From contig OX419338.1 of assembly GCA_948470475.1 (NCBI GenBank), positions 22,433,407 through 22,497,406 on the forward strand: DNA of 64,000 bases. Reading direction: 5' to 3'. The position numbers and the translations under genes were made by a program. Source of the DNA: Galaxea fascicularis (lineage: Eukaryota > Cnidaria > Anthozoa > Scleractinia > Euphylliidae). The notes beneath the pieces are model-generated. The model had not been told where the DNA came from and did not search any database. It was given only the letters and a program-made list of their open reading frames with translations. Below, in pieces: positions 47,407-55,114 of the stretch (position 1 is its first letter; each line of letters starts with the position of its first letter).

Positions 47407-47724
47407 TCATCGTTGGAGACATCGACACACCGCTTGCAGTCCCCGCCATAAGCCACTGCCCGTCTGTCGGAGCAAGAGAGCGCGTCGTCGGGTCACCGAA
47501 TTTTTCCGCTTGGCTAACTCGCGCAAGACCTTTTTATGCCTTTTCAACCGGGCCACGACGTCCGGGGTGACCCTGGCATGCCCTTTCAACGTGTTCAACA
47601 CCAATTCGCTGACGGCATTGATCTGATCGGCGTTGGCGTGCCGTAGGAGGTCGTGACGGTATTGCCCGCGGGCATCTCGAAACAGACTTTCCAAAAACGG
47701 CAACTGACGTCTGAGACGTTTCAT
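47407..47724 (-). CDS. conserved small basic Maverick/adintovirus protein
   Basis: Starting at 47724 (MKRLRRQLPF) gives 105 residues. The frame is open further up, to 47877, but a TATA box (TATAAAAGAC, 47763-47772 minus) sits between the two possible starts and favours the short form. The pattern 'LPFLESLFRDARGQYRHDLL', 'INAVSELVLNTLKGHARV', 'RLKRHKKVLRELAKR' matches a protein found in many Mavericks, with a Gly-rich C-terminus. Very basic; possibly a core protein. Function is not known. Confidence 0.7.
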   Translation of the reverse strand: MKRLRRQLPFLESLFRDARGQYRHDLLRHANADQINAVSELVLNTLKGHARVTPDVVARLKRHKKVLRELAKRKNSVTRRRALLLRQTGSGLWRGLQAVCRCLQR

Positions 47725-47762
47725 CTCGAGGGAAACCGTCTGCGTCGACCAGGGTCCACGTT

Positions 47763-47772
47763 GTCTTTTATA
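47763..47772 (-). promoter_or_regulatory. TATA box
   Basis: TATAAAAGAC on the minus strand, about 39 nt before the ATG at 47724. Confidence 0.65.
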
Positions 47773-47810
47773 CCCTCTTTTCTTGTGGCCACTTCCAGGG
47801 CTTTTTTTGG

Positions 47811-48113
47811 TCACATGAGGCAACAAGGGCTGGCTTTCTTGGCGATGAAACCTTGCGATCGAGCGTATTGGAGCCACGATTGTTTGCCCCCTCTTCCTTT
47901 GTGAGCCTGCCAGGCCGCTCTCATGCTGTCGTATTGCCGTTTGGCCTTCGTCATATCCGTGTTTTTGACGGCGCGAATCATGTCGCGCGTGACCTCATAG
48001 GCTTTTTTGGGATCCACCACCCAAGGCATCTTGCCCCCTCGCTGAGTGGAGGGTCGTCTCCGCCGACGTGTCGAGGAGGTTTTCTTCTTCTTTGTCGTCG
48101 CACGTTTGGCCAT
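47811..48113 (-). CDS. small basic protein with Arg/Lys-rich N-terminus
   Basis: About 100 residues from ATG 48113 (MAKRATTKKK ... STRRRRRPST), then 'VDPKKAYEVTRDMIRAVKN'. An earlier in-frame ATG at 48176 lies upstream of the TATA-like GATAAAAGGG (48143-48152), so I prefer 48113. A broken copy of the same gene lies at 48470-48656, showing a local duplication. Probably a DNA-condensing core protein; that is inference from composition. Confidence 0.6.
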   Translation of the reverse strand: MAKRATTKKKKTSSTRRRRRPSTQRGGKMPWVVDPKKAYEVTRDMIRAVKNTDMTKAKRQYDSMRAAWQAHKGRGGKQSWLQYARSQGFIAKKASPCCLM

Positions 48114-48147
48114 GGTCTGAGGTTGCAAGGACAGCGTCTCTTCCCTT

Positions 48148-48429
48148 TTATCGCGTCCACGAAAAGGTGGAACCATCGGGATGACGCACCAACCCAGACC
48201 TCCGTCGTTTCATGGCAGCACGTTCGACACTGCTTGCATTGTACCGCTTTTTGGTGGCGGCCTCCAGAGCTTTTTTGGCACCGTACCCCGCGGCACCACT
48301 GACGGCTCCTACAGCGGCCGCTTTGCCCGCCGCAATGGCTGCCGGCAGGAGGGCTAAGAGAGGGAATAGCCCTCCCTTGTGACGTCGCCGTCGAGTCGTC
48401 CGTCGTCGCGACACTCTTTGCTTGGGCAT
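48148..48429 (-). CDS. adenovirus pX (mu)-like protein, copy 1
   Basis: 93 residues: 'MPKQRVSRRRTTRRRRHKGG' then 'LFPLLALLPAAIAAGKAAAV' and 'GAVSGAAGYGAKKAL'. An Arg-rich segment, a Gly-Gly, then a hydrophobic Ala/Gly helix is the layout of adenovirus core protein X, a small protein packed with the genome. A GG cleavage site of the adenain type is possible at residues 19-20. CATAAAAAGGG at 48458-48468 is its promoter box. Paralogue at 48697-48963. Confidence 0.75.
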   Translation of the reverse strand: MPKQRVSRRRTTRRRRHKGGLFPLLALLPAAIAAGKAAAVGAVSGAAGYGAKKALEAATKKRYNASSVERAAMKRRRSGLVRHPDGSTFSWTR

Positions 48430-48469
48430 GTTGAGTGACTCCTCGTAGACAGTGCGTTCCCTTTTTATG

Positions 48470-48656
48470 TCGGAGGGTGGGGTTTGGAAAAGGCATCGTG
48501 ATGTTCTTCACGACACGAATCATGTCGCGCATGACCTCGTAGGCTTTTTTGGGCTGCACCACCCGAGGCATCTTCCCCTTGCTAAGTGGAGGATCGTCTC
48601 CGCCGACGTGTCGAGGTGGTCTTCTTCGTCTTTGTCATCGTCGCACGTTTGGCCAT
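48470..48656 (-). pseudogene. decayed duplicate of the small basic gene
   Basis: Begins with an ATG at 48656 encoding 'MAKRATMTKTKK ... STRRRRR' like the gene at 47811-48113, but has a TAG stop soon after and a single-base shift. Downstream the related 'PKKAYEVMRDMI' segment is in another frame. It sits between the two pX-like genes, as expected if a two-gene block had duplicated. Confidence 0.7.
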
Positions 48657-48696
48657 GGTCTGAGGTTTCGAGGACGGTAACAATGTTGGAGTGATT

Positions 48697-48963
48697 TCAT
48701 CGCAGTGAGGTAGAACCGTCAGAATAACGTGTTAATACGGTGTTCCCTCGTTTTGTCACGCTCGTTATCCTCCTCTTTTTCCTTTTTGTGGCTGCCTCGA
48801 TGGCTTTTTTGGCGCCGTACCCCGCAGCACCACTGACGGCTCCTAAAGCGGCCGCTTTGCCCGCCGCGATGGCTGCAGGCAGGAGGGCTAGTAGAGGAAA
48901 CAGGCCCCCCTCGTGACGTCGCCGTCGAGTCGTCCGTCGTCGCGACACTCTTTGCTTGGGCAT
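48697..48963 (-). CDS. adenovirus pX (mu)-like protein, copy 2
   Basis: 88 residues from ATG 48963. The first ~58 residues are nearly identical to copy 1 ('RRRRHEGGLFPLLALLPAAI'), after which the C-termini diverge ('KRKKRRITSVTKRGNTVL'). Promoter box CATAAAAAGGG at 49001-49011. Same expected core-protein role. Confidence 0.75.
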   Translation of the reverse strand: MPKQRVSRRRTTRRRRHEGGLFPLLALLPAAIAAGKAAALGAVSGAAGYGAKKAIEAATKRKKRRITSVTKRGNTVLTRYSDGSTSLR

Positions 48964-49006
48964 GCTCGCTGGTTGAGTGACCTCTCGTAGGCAGTGCGTT
49001 CCCTTT

Positions 49007-49651
49007 TTATGTCGGACGGTGGGGCTTGGCAAAGGCACGGGTGTACCCTTCGTCCTCCAAGAGGTCCGAAAAGACCCGGTACGTATCGTCGGAGGCCGGA
49101 TGCAGATCCAAGAAGACGTACCCAAAAGGTCGGGCCGTCACGGTGTCGTTGACGTCTAACACGTCGGGCCAATGTTTGGGAAAGGCTTGCCTGATGAGGT
49201 TGGTGAACCCCAACTGATCGCGAGGACTCTTGAAGGCCACGATGTAATGCGCATTACGCGAAATGGTCTTGGCGTACTTGCCAGGGGGAAACATGTCTTG
49301 ACAGAGATACAGCACGGTGATGTTGCGATGGTGCGAGTCTTTGGTGAACAGATCCAACACGCGTTTGTCGTTGCCCCCTTCCTCCATCAGATCGTCGAGA
49401 ACCAAGACCCCTCCTTTCGTGCGACCGAACCAACGTTGTAATTGATCGCTCTCGGGTATGCCTTTGTGCATGTGTACCCCCAGTCGAGCCAACGGGTGAA
49501 AGCCCTCTTGCCACACCCCGTAACAATAGTGGACGTTGGGCACCACGTCGCAAAAGTACCGGTGAGGCGCTTTCAAGAGTTTGGTGACAAATACCGTCTT
49601 GCCACACCCCGAGGGTCCCACCACCAACAGGCTACTCGGTGTCCGAATCAT
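49007..49651 (-). CDS. genome-packaging ATPase (FtsK/A32-like)
   Basis: Powers DNA translocation into the capsid. 214 residues; Walker A 'GPSGCGKT' at 12-19, Walker B 'GVLVLDDL' at 81-88, sensor region 'NITVLYLCQDMFP' near 110-122, then 'NAHYIVAFKSPRDQLGFTNL' typical of A32-like ATPases of Polintons and NCLDVs. TATA-like TATAAAAA lies at 49681-49688. Intact. Confidence 0.92.
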   Translation of the reverse strand: MIRTPSSLLVVGPSGCGKTVFVTKLLKAPHRYFCDVVPNVHYCYGVWQEGFHPLARLGVHMHKGIPESDQLQRWFGRTKGGVLVLDDLMEEGGNDKRVLDLFTKDSHHRNITVLYLCQDMFPPGKYAKTISRNAHYIVAFKSPRDQLGFTNLIRQAFPKHWPDVLDVNDTVTARPFGYVFLDLHPASDDTYRVFSDLLEDEGYTRAFAKPHRPT

Positions 49652-49657
49652 CTTTGT

Positions 49658-49990
49658 TCAACTCCACAGCAAGGCGTCGATTTTTATACTGCCCGCTTTC
49701 AGACGTCTGAGCATGGAATTCAACGTCAGACGCCCCGTGAGAGGCACTTTTTGCATCTTCAAGGACTTGGGGAGTTTCCGAAAGACCTCGGCCAACGTCA
49801 CGGTGTCTTTGACCATCTTGATCTTGTTCTTTTTCCTCCGCACGCGTTTAAGTGGGTGGGGACCGTATTGTTCCTGCAACCGTTGCATCATACCCATCCA
49901 CGTGGCTTGACTGGGTAAGGGAACCGCCGAGGTCAGTCGCGGAGGGACGAGCCCCGTCACAGGTTGCAAGTCGAGGCGTCGTTGGGCCAT
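49658..49990 (-). CDS. small protein of unknown function
   Basis: Start at ATG 49990 (MAQRRLDLQP), 110 residues. TATAAAAGG at 50021-50029 lies upstream and excludes the longer start at 50044. Features: 'WMGMMQRLQEQYG', 'KRVRRKKNKIKMVKD', 'LTLNSMLRRLKAGSIKIDAL'. I recognise no family. It sits between the ATPase and protease genes. Confidence 0.55.
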   Translation of the reverse strand: MAQRRLDLQPVTGLVPPRLTSAVPLPSQATWMGMMQRLQEQYGPHPLKRVRRKKNKIKMVKDTVTLAEVFRKLPKSLKMQKVPLTGRLTLNSMLRRLKAGSIKIDALLWS

Positions 49991-50096
49991 ACTGATACGG
50001 TTACCCAAACAGTGCGCCCCCCTTTTATACAGACAAAGGACCACACAGTCACCCCTTTTTTTTAATGTTTTATTAAGAACGACCTCGTTGTTGTTG

Positions 50097-50723
50097 TTAA
50101 TACACGGTATCGTAGTTTTGGCCTTCCGGGTTCCCCGTCATCGTCATGAGCATGTCCATCAGACGCACGGGCACGTGGTTACTCTGGCGAATGGGGCCCG
50201 TCAAACGATGCCACGCCAAATCGCGTCGCACCAACCGCTTGAACAAGGCAGCCGCGCGAGCGTCGTTCTTCACGAAATCGTAACGACTAAAATACTGTTG
50301 AAACGTCTGTAACGTGCCTCCCAGACTGCAATGCACCAAAAACAGGAGGGCATAGGCACCGCACGTGTTGCTGTCGATGGCCTGCAAACTGCGCTTGTTG
50401 AAACGAAGGGTGGACCAATGCTTTTCCAACCAGTCTTCCAGGGCAGGCGCCCCGTAACGCCACAACGGTAACCCAAAACTGTCCATCACCATGCAGGTCT
50501 CCTCCTCTTCGTCGTCGTTAGGGCCTGACGTCCAAAGGGCCATCCAATGACTACCGGGACGATCGTGAGGGTCCACGTTGACGATATACCCTTGCGCGCG
50601 GTCTCGGATGGGTCGAGGGGGCAGTCGGTCGCTGGGAAAGACCCCGACAAAATGAGGACCAAGGTGGGGGTCGTCTTCGGCCAAATGCCGCAACTGTTCG
50701 TCCGTGGTGGGCACCAATTCCAT
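50097..50723 (-). CDS. adenovirus-type maturation cysteine protease
   Basis: Cleaves capsid and core precursors during virion maturation (adenain/Ulp1-like fold). 208 residues, the usual size. Catalytic set in order: His59 ('GSHWMALW'), Asp81 ('MVMDSFGLP'), oxyanion Gln114 ('LQAIDSNTCG') and Cys121 ('NTCGAYALLFL'). A CATAAAAGAG box lies at 50757-50764, overlapping the capsid-gene stop. Intact. Confidence 0.93.
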   Translation of the reverse strand: MELVPTTDEQLRHLAEDDPHLGPHFVGVFPSDRLPPRPIRDRAQGYIVNVDPHDRPGSHWMALWTSGPNDDEEEETCMVMDSFGLPLWRYGAPALEDWLEKHWSTLRFNKRSLQAIDSNTCGAYALLFLVHCSLGGTLQTFQQYFSRYDFVKNDARAAALFKRLVRRDLAWHRLTGPIRQSNHVPVRLMDMLMTMTGNPEGQNYDTVY

Positions 50724-50760
50724 GGTGGGACTGACCTAGGCCTGCCTTCTGACGGCTCTT

Positions 50761-52152
50761 TTATGTGCCATAGGCATTGTACAACACGCCTCCGTCGTGG
50801 GTGATTTGCATGACGTTCTCAAATTCGCCGTAAATGACCACCGTGGCTACGTGAGCCAACCCGGCATTCAAGTGAAATTGCACGCGCACGTTGCCCTCTT
50901 TTTGCGGGTTGAGAATTTTGCCGTCGGCATCCCCACTGGCCACGTTGTCGAAGACGTACAAGGTGCAATTCTTGCCGTACCCCCACTCTTGGGGCCGTAC
51001 CAGGTTGGGTCGCCTTTCTTTCCAAGCCGAGGTGGCCTGCACGAAGCGGAAATATCCCACGAGATCTTTGTTGCCATTGCCCGCATTCAATTCGTGGGTC
51101 GTGCCGTAGGGATACTCTTCCCCGTCCACAAACTGTTTGATCCACTGTAACCCAAACTGTTGAAAGGCAAACGGCGAGTACGTGTAGTCGCCATTGTAAC
51201 TGCTCTGGTGCAACAACCCCACGATCATCCGATCGGGCACACGGTGGAGAAAGATGCGATCTTCGTCAAAATCCGTCTGACCCGCAGGGAGGGCATACGC
51301 GCGAATCTCCGAACGCACCAAGGGGTACTTGGCATAATACCCCTCGTTTCTTTGTAATTGCAAGGTATTGGCGAGGGGGTCGGACAATTGCACTTGACAC
51401 ACGTGAAACTTGATTTTGATGTCGGCGTCCGTCAAACGGCCCTGCTCTGCCACCCCGTTGAAGAAGAAGGCCGGTTCGTGAAAGAAGAAACGCACCACCA
51501 CTTCTACAAAGGGTACCAAGGGTTTACCCATGTAAAAGGCTTCCGAGTGCGGCTTGAAGTACAGCGTGCGTCGTTTGCCAGCCGTGTAGTGCCCTTGTTC
51601 TCTCTTCATGGCCTTCACGGCAGCTTTTTGCGTGGCACTGAGAGCCGTGTAGTCGGCGTGGGGGGTCGTGTCGTCCAAGTTGTTGGCCGTCAAGGGGGTG
51701 GCCACATCCAATCCATCTTGTTGGAACCCCTGCAAGGGCAAGAGGGTCTCTCCATCCAGGCGATCGTTGTTGATGAGGGTCTCAAAGTAAGCTTTGTACG
51801 GGTAGGTGTCCGTCTGGGAACTGATCAACGTGCCATTGAAGGTGACGCTGCATTGTTTGATCATGGTGTGGCATAAATTCTGGGCGGGGAACAGATTGTC
51901 CGCGGCTGCGACGTTGTTGCCATCGTGTTGTTTCATTTGAAATTCCATTTCGAAGTAACTCCGATTCAAGTCCACGTACTCGTTGACGCCCGACATGACA
52001 AATTGCATGGGTTGAATGCCCCCACTGTCCGCTTTCACCAACACCATGCGATACTTCTCGTAGGAAGTATCCGTCGGGGGGACGTCGAAGATTTGCATGG
52101 TGGGATGCCAGGTGGTGGCGGCAGGTGTCCTTCCCTCACTCATCGTGTTCAC
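50761..52152 (-). CDS. major capsid protein (double jelly-roll)
   Basis: 463 residues, the usual size for Polinton capsid proteins. Landmarks: 'DLNRSYFEMEFQMKQHDG' (about 57-74), 'LCHTMIKQCSVTFNGTLISS' (about 91-110), a middle 'RRTLYFKPHSEAFYMGKPLV' and C-terminal 'RVQFHLNAGLAHVATVVIYG'. These blocks correspond to strand-rich parts of the two jelly rolls seen in Polinton and adintovirus capsids. A TATATAAAA box at 52194-52202 is 42 nt before the ATG. No break seen. Confidence 0.9.
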   Translation of the reverse strand: MNTMSEGRTPAATTWHPTMQIFDVPPTDTSYEKYRMVLVKADSGGIQPMQFVMSGVNEYVDLNRSYFEMEFQMKQHDGNNVAAADNLFPAQNLCHTMIKQCSVTFNGTLISSQTDTYPYKAYFETLINNDRLDGETLLPLQGFQQDGLDVATPLTANNLDDTTPHADYTALSATQKAAVKAMKREQGHYTAGKRRTLYFKPHSEAFYMGKPLVPFVEVVVRFFFHEPAFFFNGVAEQGRLTDADIKIKFHVCQVQLSDPLANTLQLQRNEGYYAKYPLVRSEIRAYALPAGQTDFDEDRIFLHRVPDRMIVGLLHQSSYNGDYTYSPFAFQQFGLQWIKQFVDGEEYPYGTTHELNAGNGNKDLVGYFRFVQATSAWKERRPNLVRPQEWGYGKNCTLYVFDNVASGDADGKILNPQKEGNVRVQFHLNAGLAHVATVVIYGEFENVMQITHDGGVLYNAYGT

Positions 52153-52193
52153 CGGCGTCCTCGTCGCCTTTGCCGTGGTCGCTTGTGCATCTC

Positions 52194-52202
52194 TTTTATA
52201 TA
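52194..52202 (-). promoter_or_regulatory. TATA box of the capsid gene
   Basis: TATATAAAA on the minus strand, 42 nt upstream of the capsid start codon. Confidence 0.75.
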
Positions 52203-52325
52203 CGCGCGTGTCCAGGAAGGCACCATGTCAGGAGCCCCCGGCCAAATCCGTCCCCCGACTTGAGGTGCCACGCCTTTCAGACCGTGCCGTTGTTGGTGTC
52301 ATGACGATGCGCCGCTTCACTATCT

Positions 52326-52545
52326 TCAGGGTCCCAAGATATCGTGCACACTGTGTTTGACGCGTTTACTCACTCTGTCGAGGACTTCGTCCGCTTTGCG
52401 TTTCAAGGCCCTCTTCACGTGCTTTTGTACCTTTCTGGCGACGACTTGACCCCCCCCTTTCGAGCACGGGTCCGACAAACCGACTGAAAAGCCCCGACCC
52501 GTCTTGCGACGTGGGGGTGTACCGTGTCAGACTGCCTCCTCGCAT
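52326..52545 (-). pseudogene. pVI-like minor protein with frameshift at a C8 tract
   Basis: Starts at ATG 52545 with 'MRGGSLTRYTPTSQDGSGLF', the Gly-rich then hydrophobic start found in the adintovirus counterpart of adenovirus pVI (membrane-active, entry-related). After about 30 codons a run of eight C on the plus strand (52450-52457) puts the frame off. The ORF as read stops at 52366, while a Lys/Arg-rich amphipathic continuation lies in the neighbouring frame to 52326. The single-base length suggests either a real mutation or a homopolymer sequencing error. TATAAAAGG at 52578-52586. Confidence 0.6.
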
Positions 52546-52634
52546 GACTCGCAAATGCTTGGGGTGTTGGGGAGTGTCCTTTTATACACGTCGACGGGAT
52601 TGTCTGCACGGACCACGACAGGGTTGTCTTCTCT

Positions 52635-53699
52635 TTACACACGCTGGCGAAAATGCAAAGTCAAGTTGGAGGGTCCCTCCCCCAGATGCGCCAAGGCACC
52701 GGCCATCTCGGCGATTTGCACTTCCGTCACCTCGAACGAGGGTTGACGCACCGGCAGGTATTGCACGTGGGTGGGTTCGAAGTAGGCGTACCCATTTCGG
52801 TCCGTGGTGGAAAGGTGGACTTCTCTGAGGAGATCCGTGATGCGTTCGCCCACGATGGTGCTCTGACCCGCATTGCAGTAGACACGCAGACTGCGCGAGG
52901 GGGTGAAGAAGGTCTTTTCGAACCAACCCCAATTCAAGTTGGTAAACTCCCAGGTCTGTTGTTGCGTGAAAAGGACCCACTCTCCCTGGATGGTGGCCGC
53001 ATCGATGGGCTGAGTGTTGATCTTCTCGCTGGCGGGAGGGGACTTGTAATGAATCTGACGGATCTGGGGTCCGGGAAAACTGTGGCTTGGGCCAATGCCT
53101 CCTAACAACACCATCAAGTCGTACGCAAAGCCCACTGTGATGTTCTCGGAAGCGCGCTCGCATCCGCTGCCGTCGATTTGCAAGGTGGTGGGACCCTTCC
53201 AACGCAGGGTTTGAAAGTACTCCGCATCGGTTTCCGGGTGCTTCCATTCTTCGAGGTCCGTGCTGTCTTTTTCCGTGTACTTGAAATAGTAGGCGATTCC
53301 CTTTTGCAACTCGAACACGAGGGACCGCATGAAAGAGACCCCGTCGTGGACCGACTCGTCCTGCAACAGGTCGTCCACGGTGACCACCGCCCTCACGTTG
53401 TTGTTGGCCACAATGCGTGTCCCGCGCGCATCCACCTTGGTCGTGTACCCCCGTTGATAGGCCAGTTGGGTGCCCGAAGGAAACTTTTGCAACAGGGCGG
53501 ACCGAAATTCGTTCCGAAGGGGTAGCGACAGGCTCGCCAACCCCACTTGCCAGTCTTTGCCTCCGAACTGCAAGGGAGTGGGCAGTTGCACCTTGTAACT
53601 GTTGTTGCGATTGGCCCTCGCGAATTGAGCTCCTCCGCCATCGCTGGGCAACGTCACGTAGAGCTCTTCCATGCCTTGAGGTCCGAGGTGGGGATCCAA
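52635..53699 (-). CDS. penton-like minor capsid protein 1
   Basis: 354 residues (or 345 from the ATG at 53672, 'MEELYVTLPSDG'). The opening 'LYVTLPSD ... YKVQLPTPLQFGGKDWQVGL' is the N-terminal signature of Polinton/adintovirus penton-type proteins, single-jelly-roll pieces of the capsid vertices. The C-terminus 'VTEVQIAEMAGALAHLGEGP' and 'LTLHFRQRV' is shared with the paralogue at 55115. Its start overlaps the integrase 3' end by 46 nt (first ATG) or 19 nt (second). Confidence 0.75.
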   Translation of the reverse strand: MDPHLGPQGMEELYVTLPSDGGGAQFARANRNNSYKVQLPTPLQFGGKDWQVGLASLSLPLRNEFRSALLQKFPSGTQLAYQRGYTTKVDARGTRIVANNNVRAVVTVDDLLQDESVHDGVSFMRSLVFELQKGIAYYFKYTEKDSTDLEEWKHPETDAEYFQTLRWKGPTTLQIDGSGCERASENITVGFAYDLMVLLGGIGPSHSFPGPQIRQIHYKSPPASEKINTQPIDAATIQGEWVLFTQQQTWEFTNLNWGWFEKTFFTPSRSLRVYCNAGQSTIVGERITDLLREVHLSTTDRNGYAYFEPTHVQYLPVRQPSFEVTEVQIAEMAGALAHLGEGPSNLTLHFRQRV

Positions 53700-54730
53700 C
53701 TATCGTATTTGGCCGGCCACTCTTTCCATCTCACCAACGCTCGCTTGCCACGCCGTTTAAGTACTTTTTCGATGCGCCACAAAGTGTCGTCGTCCACGGT
53801 GACTTTTTGTAGATCCTCTTCGTAAAACGTCCCCTCCACGGGTGTGCCATCCATTTCTTCGATTTTGTAGGTGATGGGAACCCCCGGCACCACGCGTTGC
53901 ACCACAAACACTTCCTCCGTCCATTGGGGCAAATACCCTTTCTTGAAGAGTCTCGTGCGCTTGCTCAAGCGCACGCGATCCCCTCTGGCCAATCGAGGTC
54001 GCCTCCGATCAGGTTTCAACCGTAAACCGTACAATCGCTGCCACACAAACTCTTCGTTCTCTGGCGTCACTTGTCGCGGTGCCAAGCCAATGCTACGGTG
54101 CTTGGAGGCATTATACCCAGCCACCAAGTTGGGGAGGATGTCAATGTACTTCAAGGTGTTGGCGGCAGTGAAATAGCGGTACATGCGGCCCTTGAGCGTG
54201 CGATTGAACCGTTCCACCACGGCGGCTTTGGCATCCCCTTTCGTGGAAAAATGATGAATGCCTTCTCGCTTCAACCAGGCCTGCACGGTAGCGTTGTAAA
54301 ATTCTTTGCCTTTGTCCGTCTGCAAGGTTTGTGGGTGGCGTCCCCCGTCCTTGAGAATGCTTCGAAAGGCTCGCACGACCTCGGCGCCCGTCTTCTTTTT
54401 TAATGGACGCACCCAGGCGTATTTCGACAAGACGTCCACCACGGTCAGGAGGTAACGTATGCCGCGGTTGTGGCGGGCCACGCGCTGCATTTCCACCAGA
54501 TCGGCCACCCATTGCTGGTCGCGCTGAAACACCAAGACGGGCAGCGTCGAAAACCGCCGACGCGGGGGTTTGTGCAACGTGTAGGCCAAATTCTTTTGCA
54601 ACAAAGTGCGTGCCTTCTTCAGGGACCACCCGTGAGCGCGTGCGAACCGGGCCACCCCGCCCAAGGCACCGGGTGCTGCAGGGTCCTCGTAGGATGCTGC
54701 CGTTGTGGGCTTTATGGTCTTTTTCTTCAT
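53654..54730 (-). CDS. retroviral-type integrase with C-terminal chromodomain
   Basis: Inserts the element into host DNA. Start at ATG 54730 (MKKKTIKPTT); an upstream in-frame ATG at 54802 is too near the CATAAAAC box at 54811-54818. 358 residues. The rve core shows Asp77 ('QWVADLVEM'), Asp139 ('LQTDKGKEF') and Glu173 ('AVVERFNRTLK'), spacing D-x33-E. An SH3-like region follows ('ARGDRVRLSKRTRLFKKGYL'). The last ~50 residues are a chromodomain ('LWRIEKVLKRRGKRALVRWK' ... 'YDSWIPTSDL'). All catalytic residues are present. Confidence 0.95.
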   Translation of the reverse strand: MKKKTIKPTTAASYEDPAAPGALGGVARFARAHGWSLKKARTLLQKNLAYTLHKPPRRRFSTLPVLVFQRDQQWVADLVEMQRVARHNRGIRYLLTVVDVLSKYAWVRPLKKKTGAEVVRAFRSILKDGGRHPQTLQTDKGKEFYNATVQAWLKREGIHHFSTKGDAKAAVVERFNRTLKGRMYRYFTAANTLKYIDILPNLVAGYNASKHRSIGLAPRQVTPENEEFVWQRLYGLRLKPDRRRPRLARGDRVRLSKRTRLFKKGYLPQWTEEVFVVQRVVPGVPITYKIEEMDGTPVEGTFYEEDLQKVTVDDDTLWRIEKVLKRRGKRALVRWKEWPAKYDSWIPTSDLKAWKSST

Positions 54731-55071
54731 GGTCGTCGAAGTCTGTCCGTCACCCACAGGCAAACTCGACGCCACGCCAACTCTCGAATGGTGGGCAGGC
54801 ATAACCCGTACGTTTTATGTATCTTGCGGTACCATTGCCAACTTTCTGGCCAAGGGTACCCCTCGTCCAACCACACCACAAAGGCCGCAAACGGCCCCCA
54901 GTGCAACTCGTCGAGAAGGTATTCGAAGACGTCGAGGGGCGTGCCCTCGGCGGCCGCGTCCATGGCGAACACATCCTGACTGGGTACCTCTATGACGGCC
55001 ACGAGCGATCGACATACCGTGCGCAACATGACCCAACGGCATCGACTCCACACGTCTGCGCACGTCGTCAT
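54727..55071 (-). CDS. small protein of unknown function
   Basis: About 115 residues from ATG 55071 (MTTCADVWSR); CATAAAACC lies at 55111-55119. Contains 'LLDELHWGPFAAFVVWLDEG' and 'RELAWRRVCLWVTDRL'. Aromatic-rich. No family recognised. It just overlaps the integrase start. Confidence 0.5.
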   Translation of the reverse strand: MTTCADVWSRCRWVMLRTVCRSLVAVIEVPSQDVFAMDAAAEGTPLDVFEYLLDELHWGPFAAFVVWLDEGYPWPESWQWYRKIHKTYGLCLPTIRELAWRRVCLWVTDRLRRP

Positions 55072-55114
55072 GGTTTTCGCACACTGACGAGTCAAGGTGG
55101 CGGACGGCCCGGTT

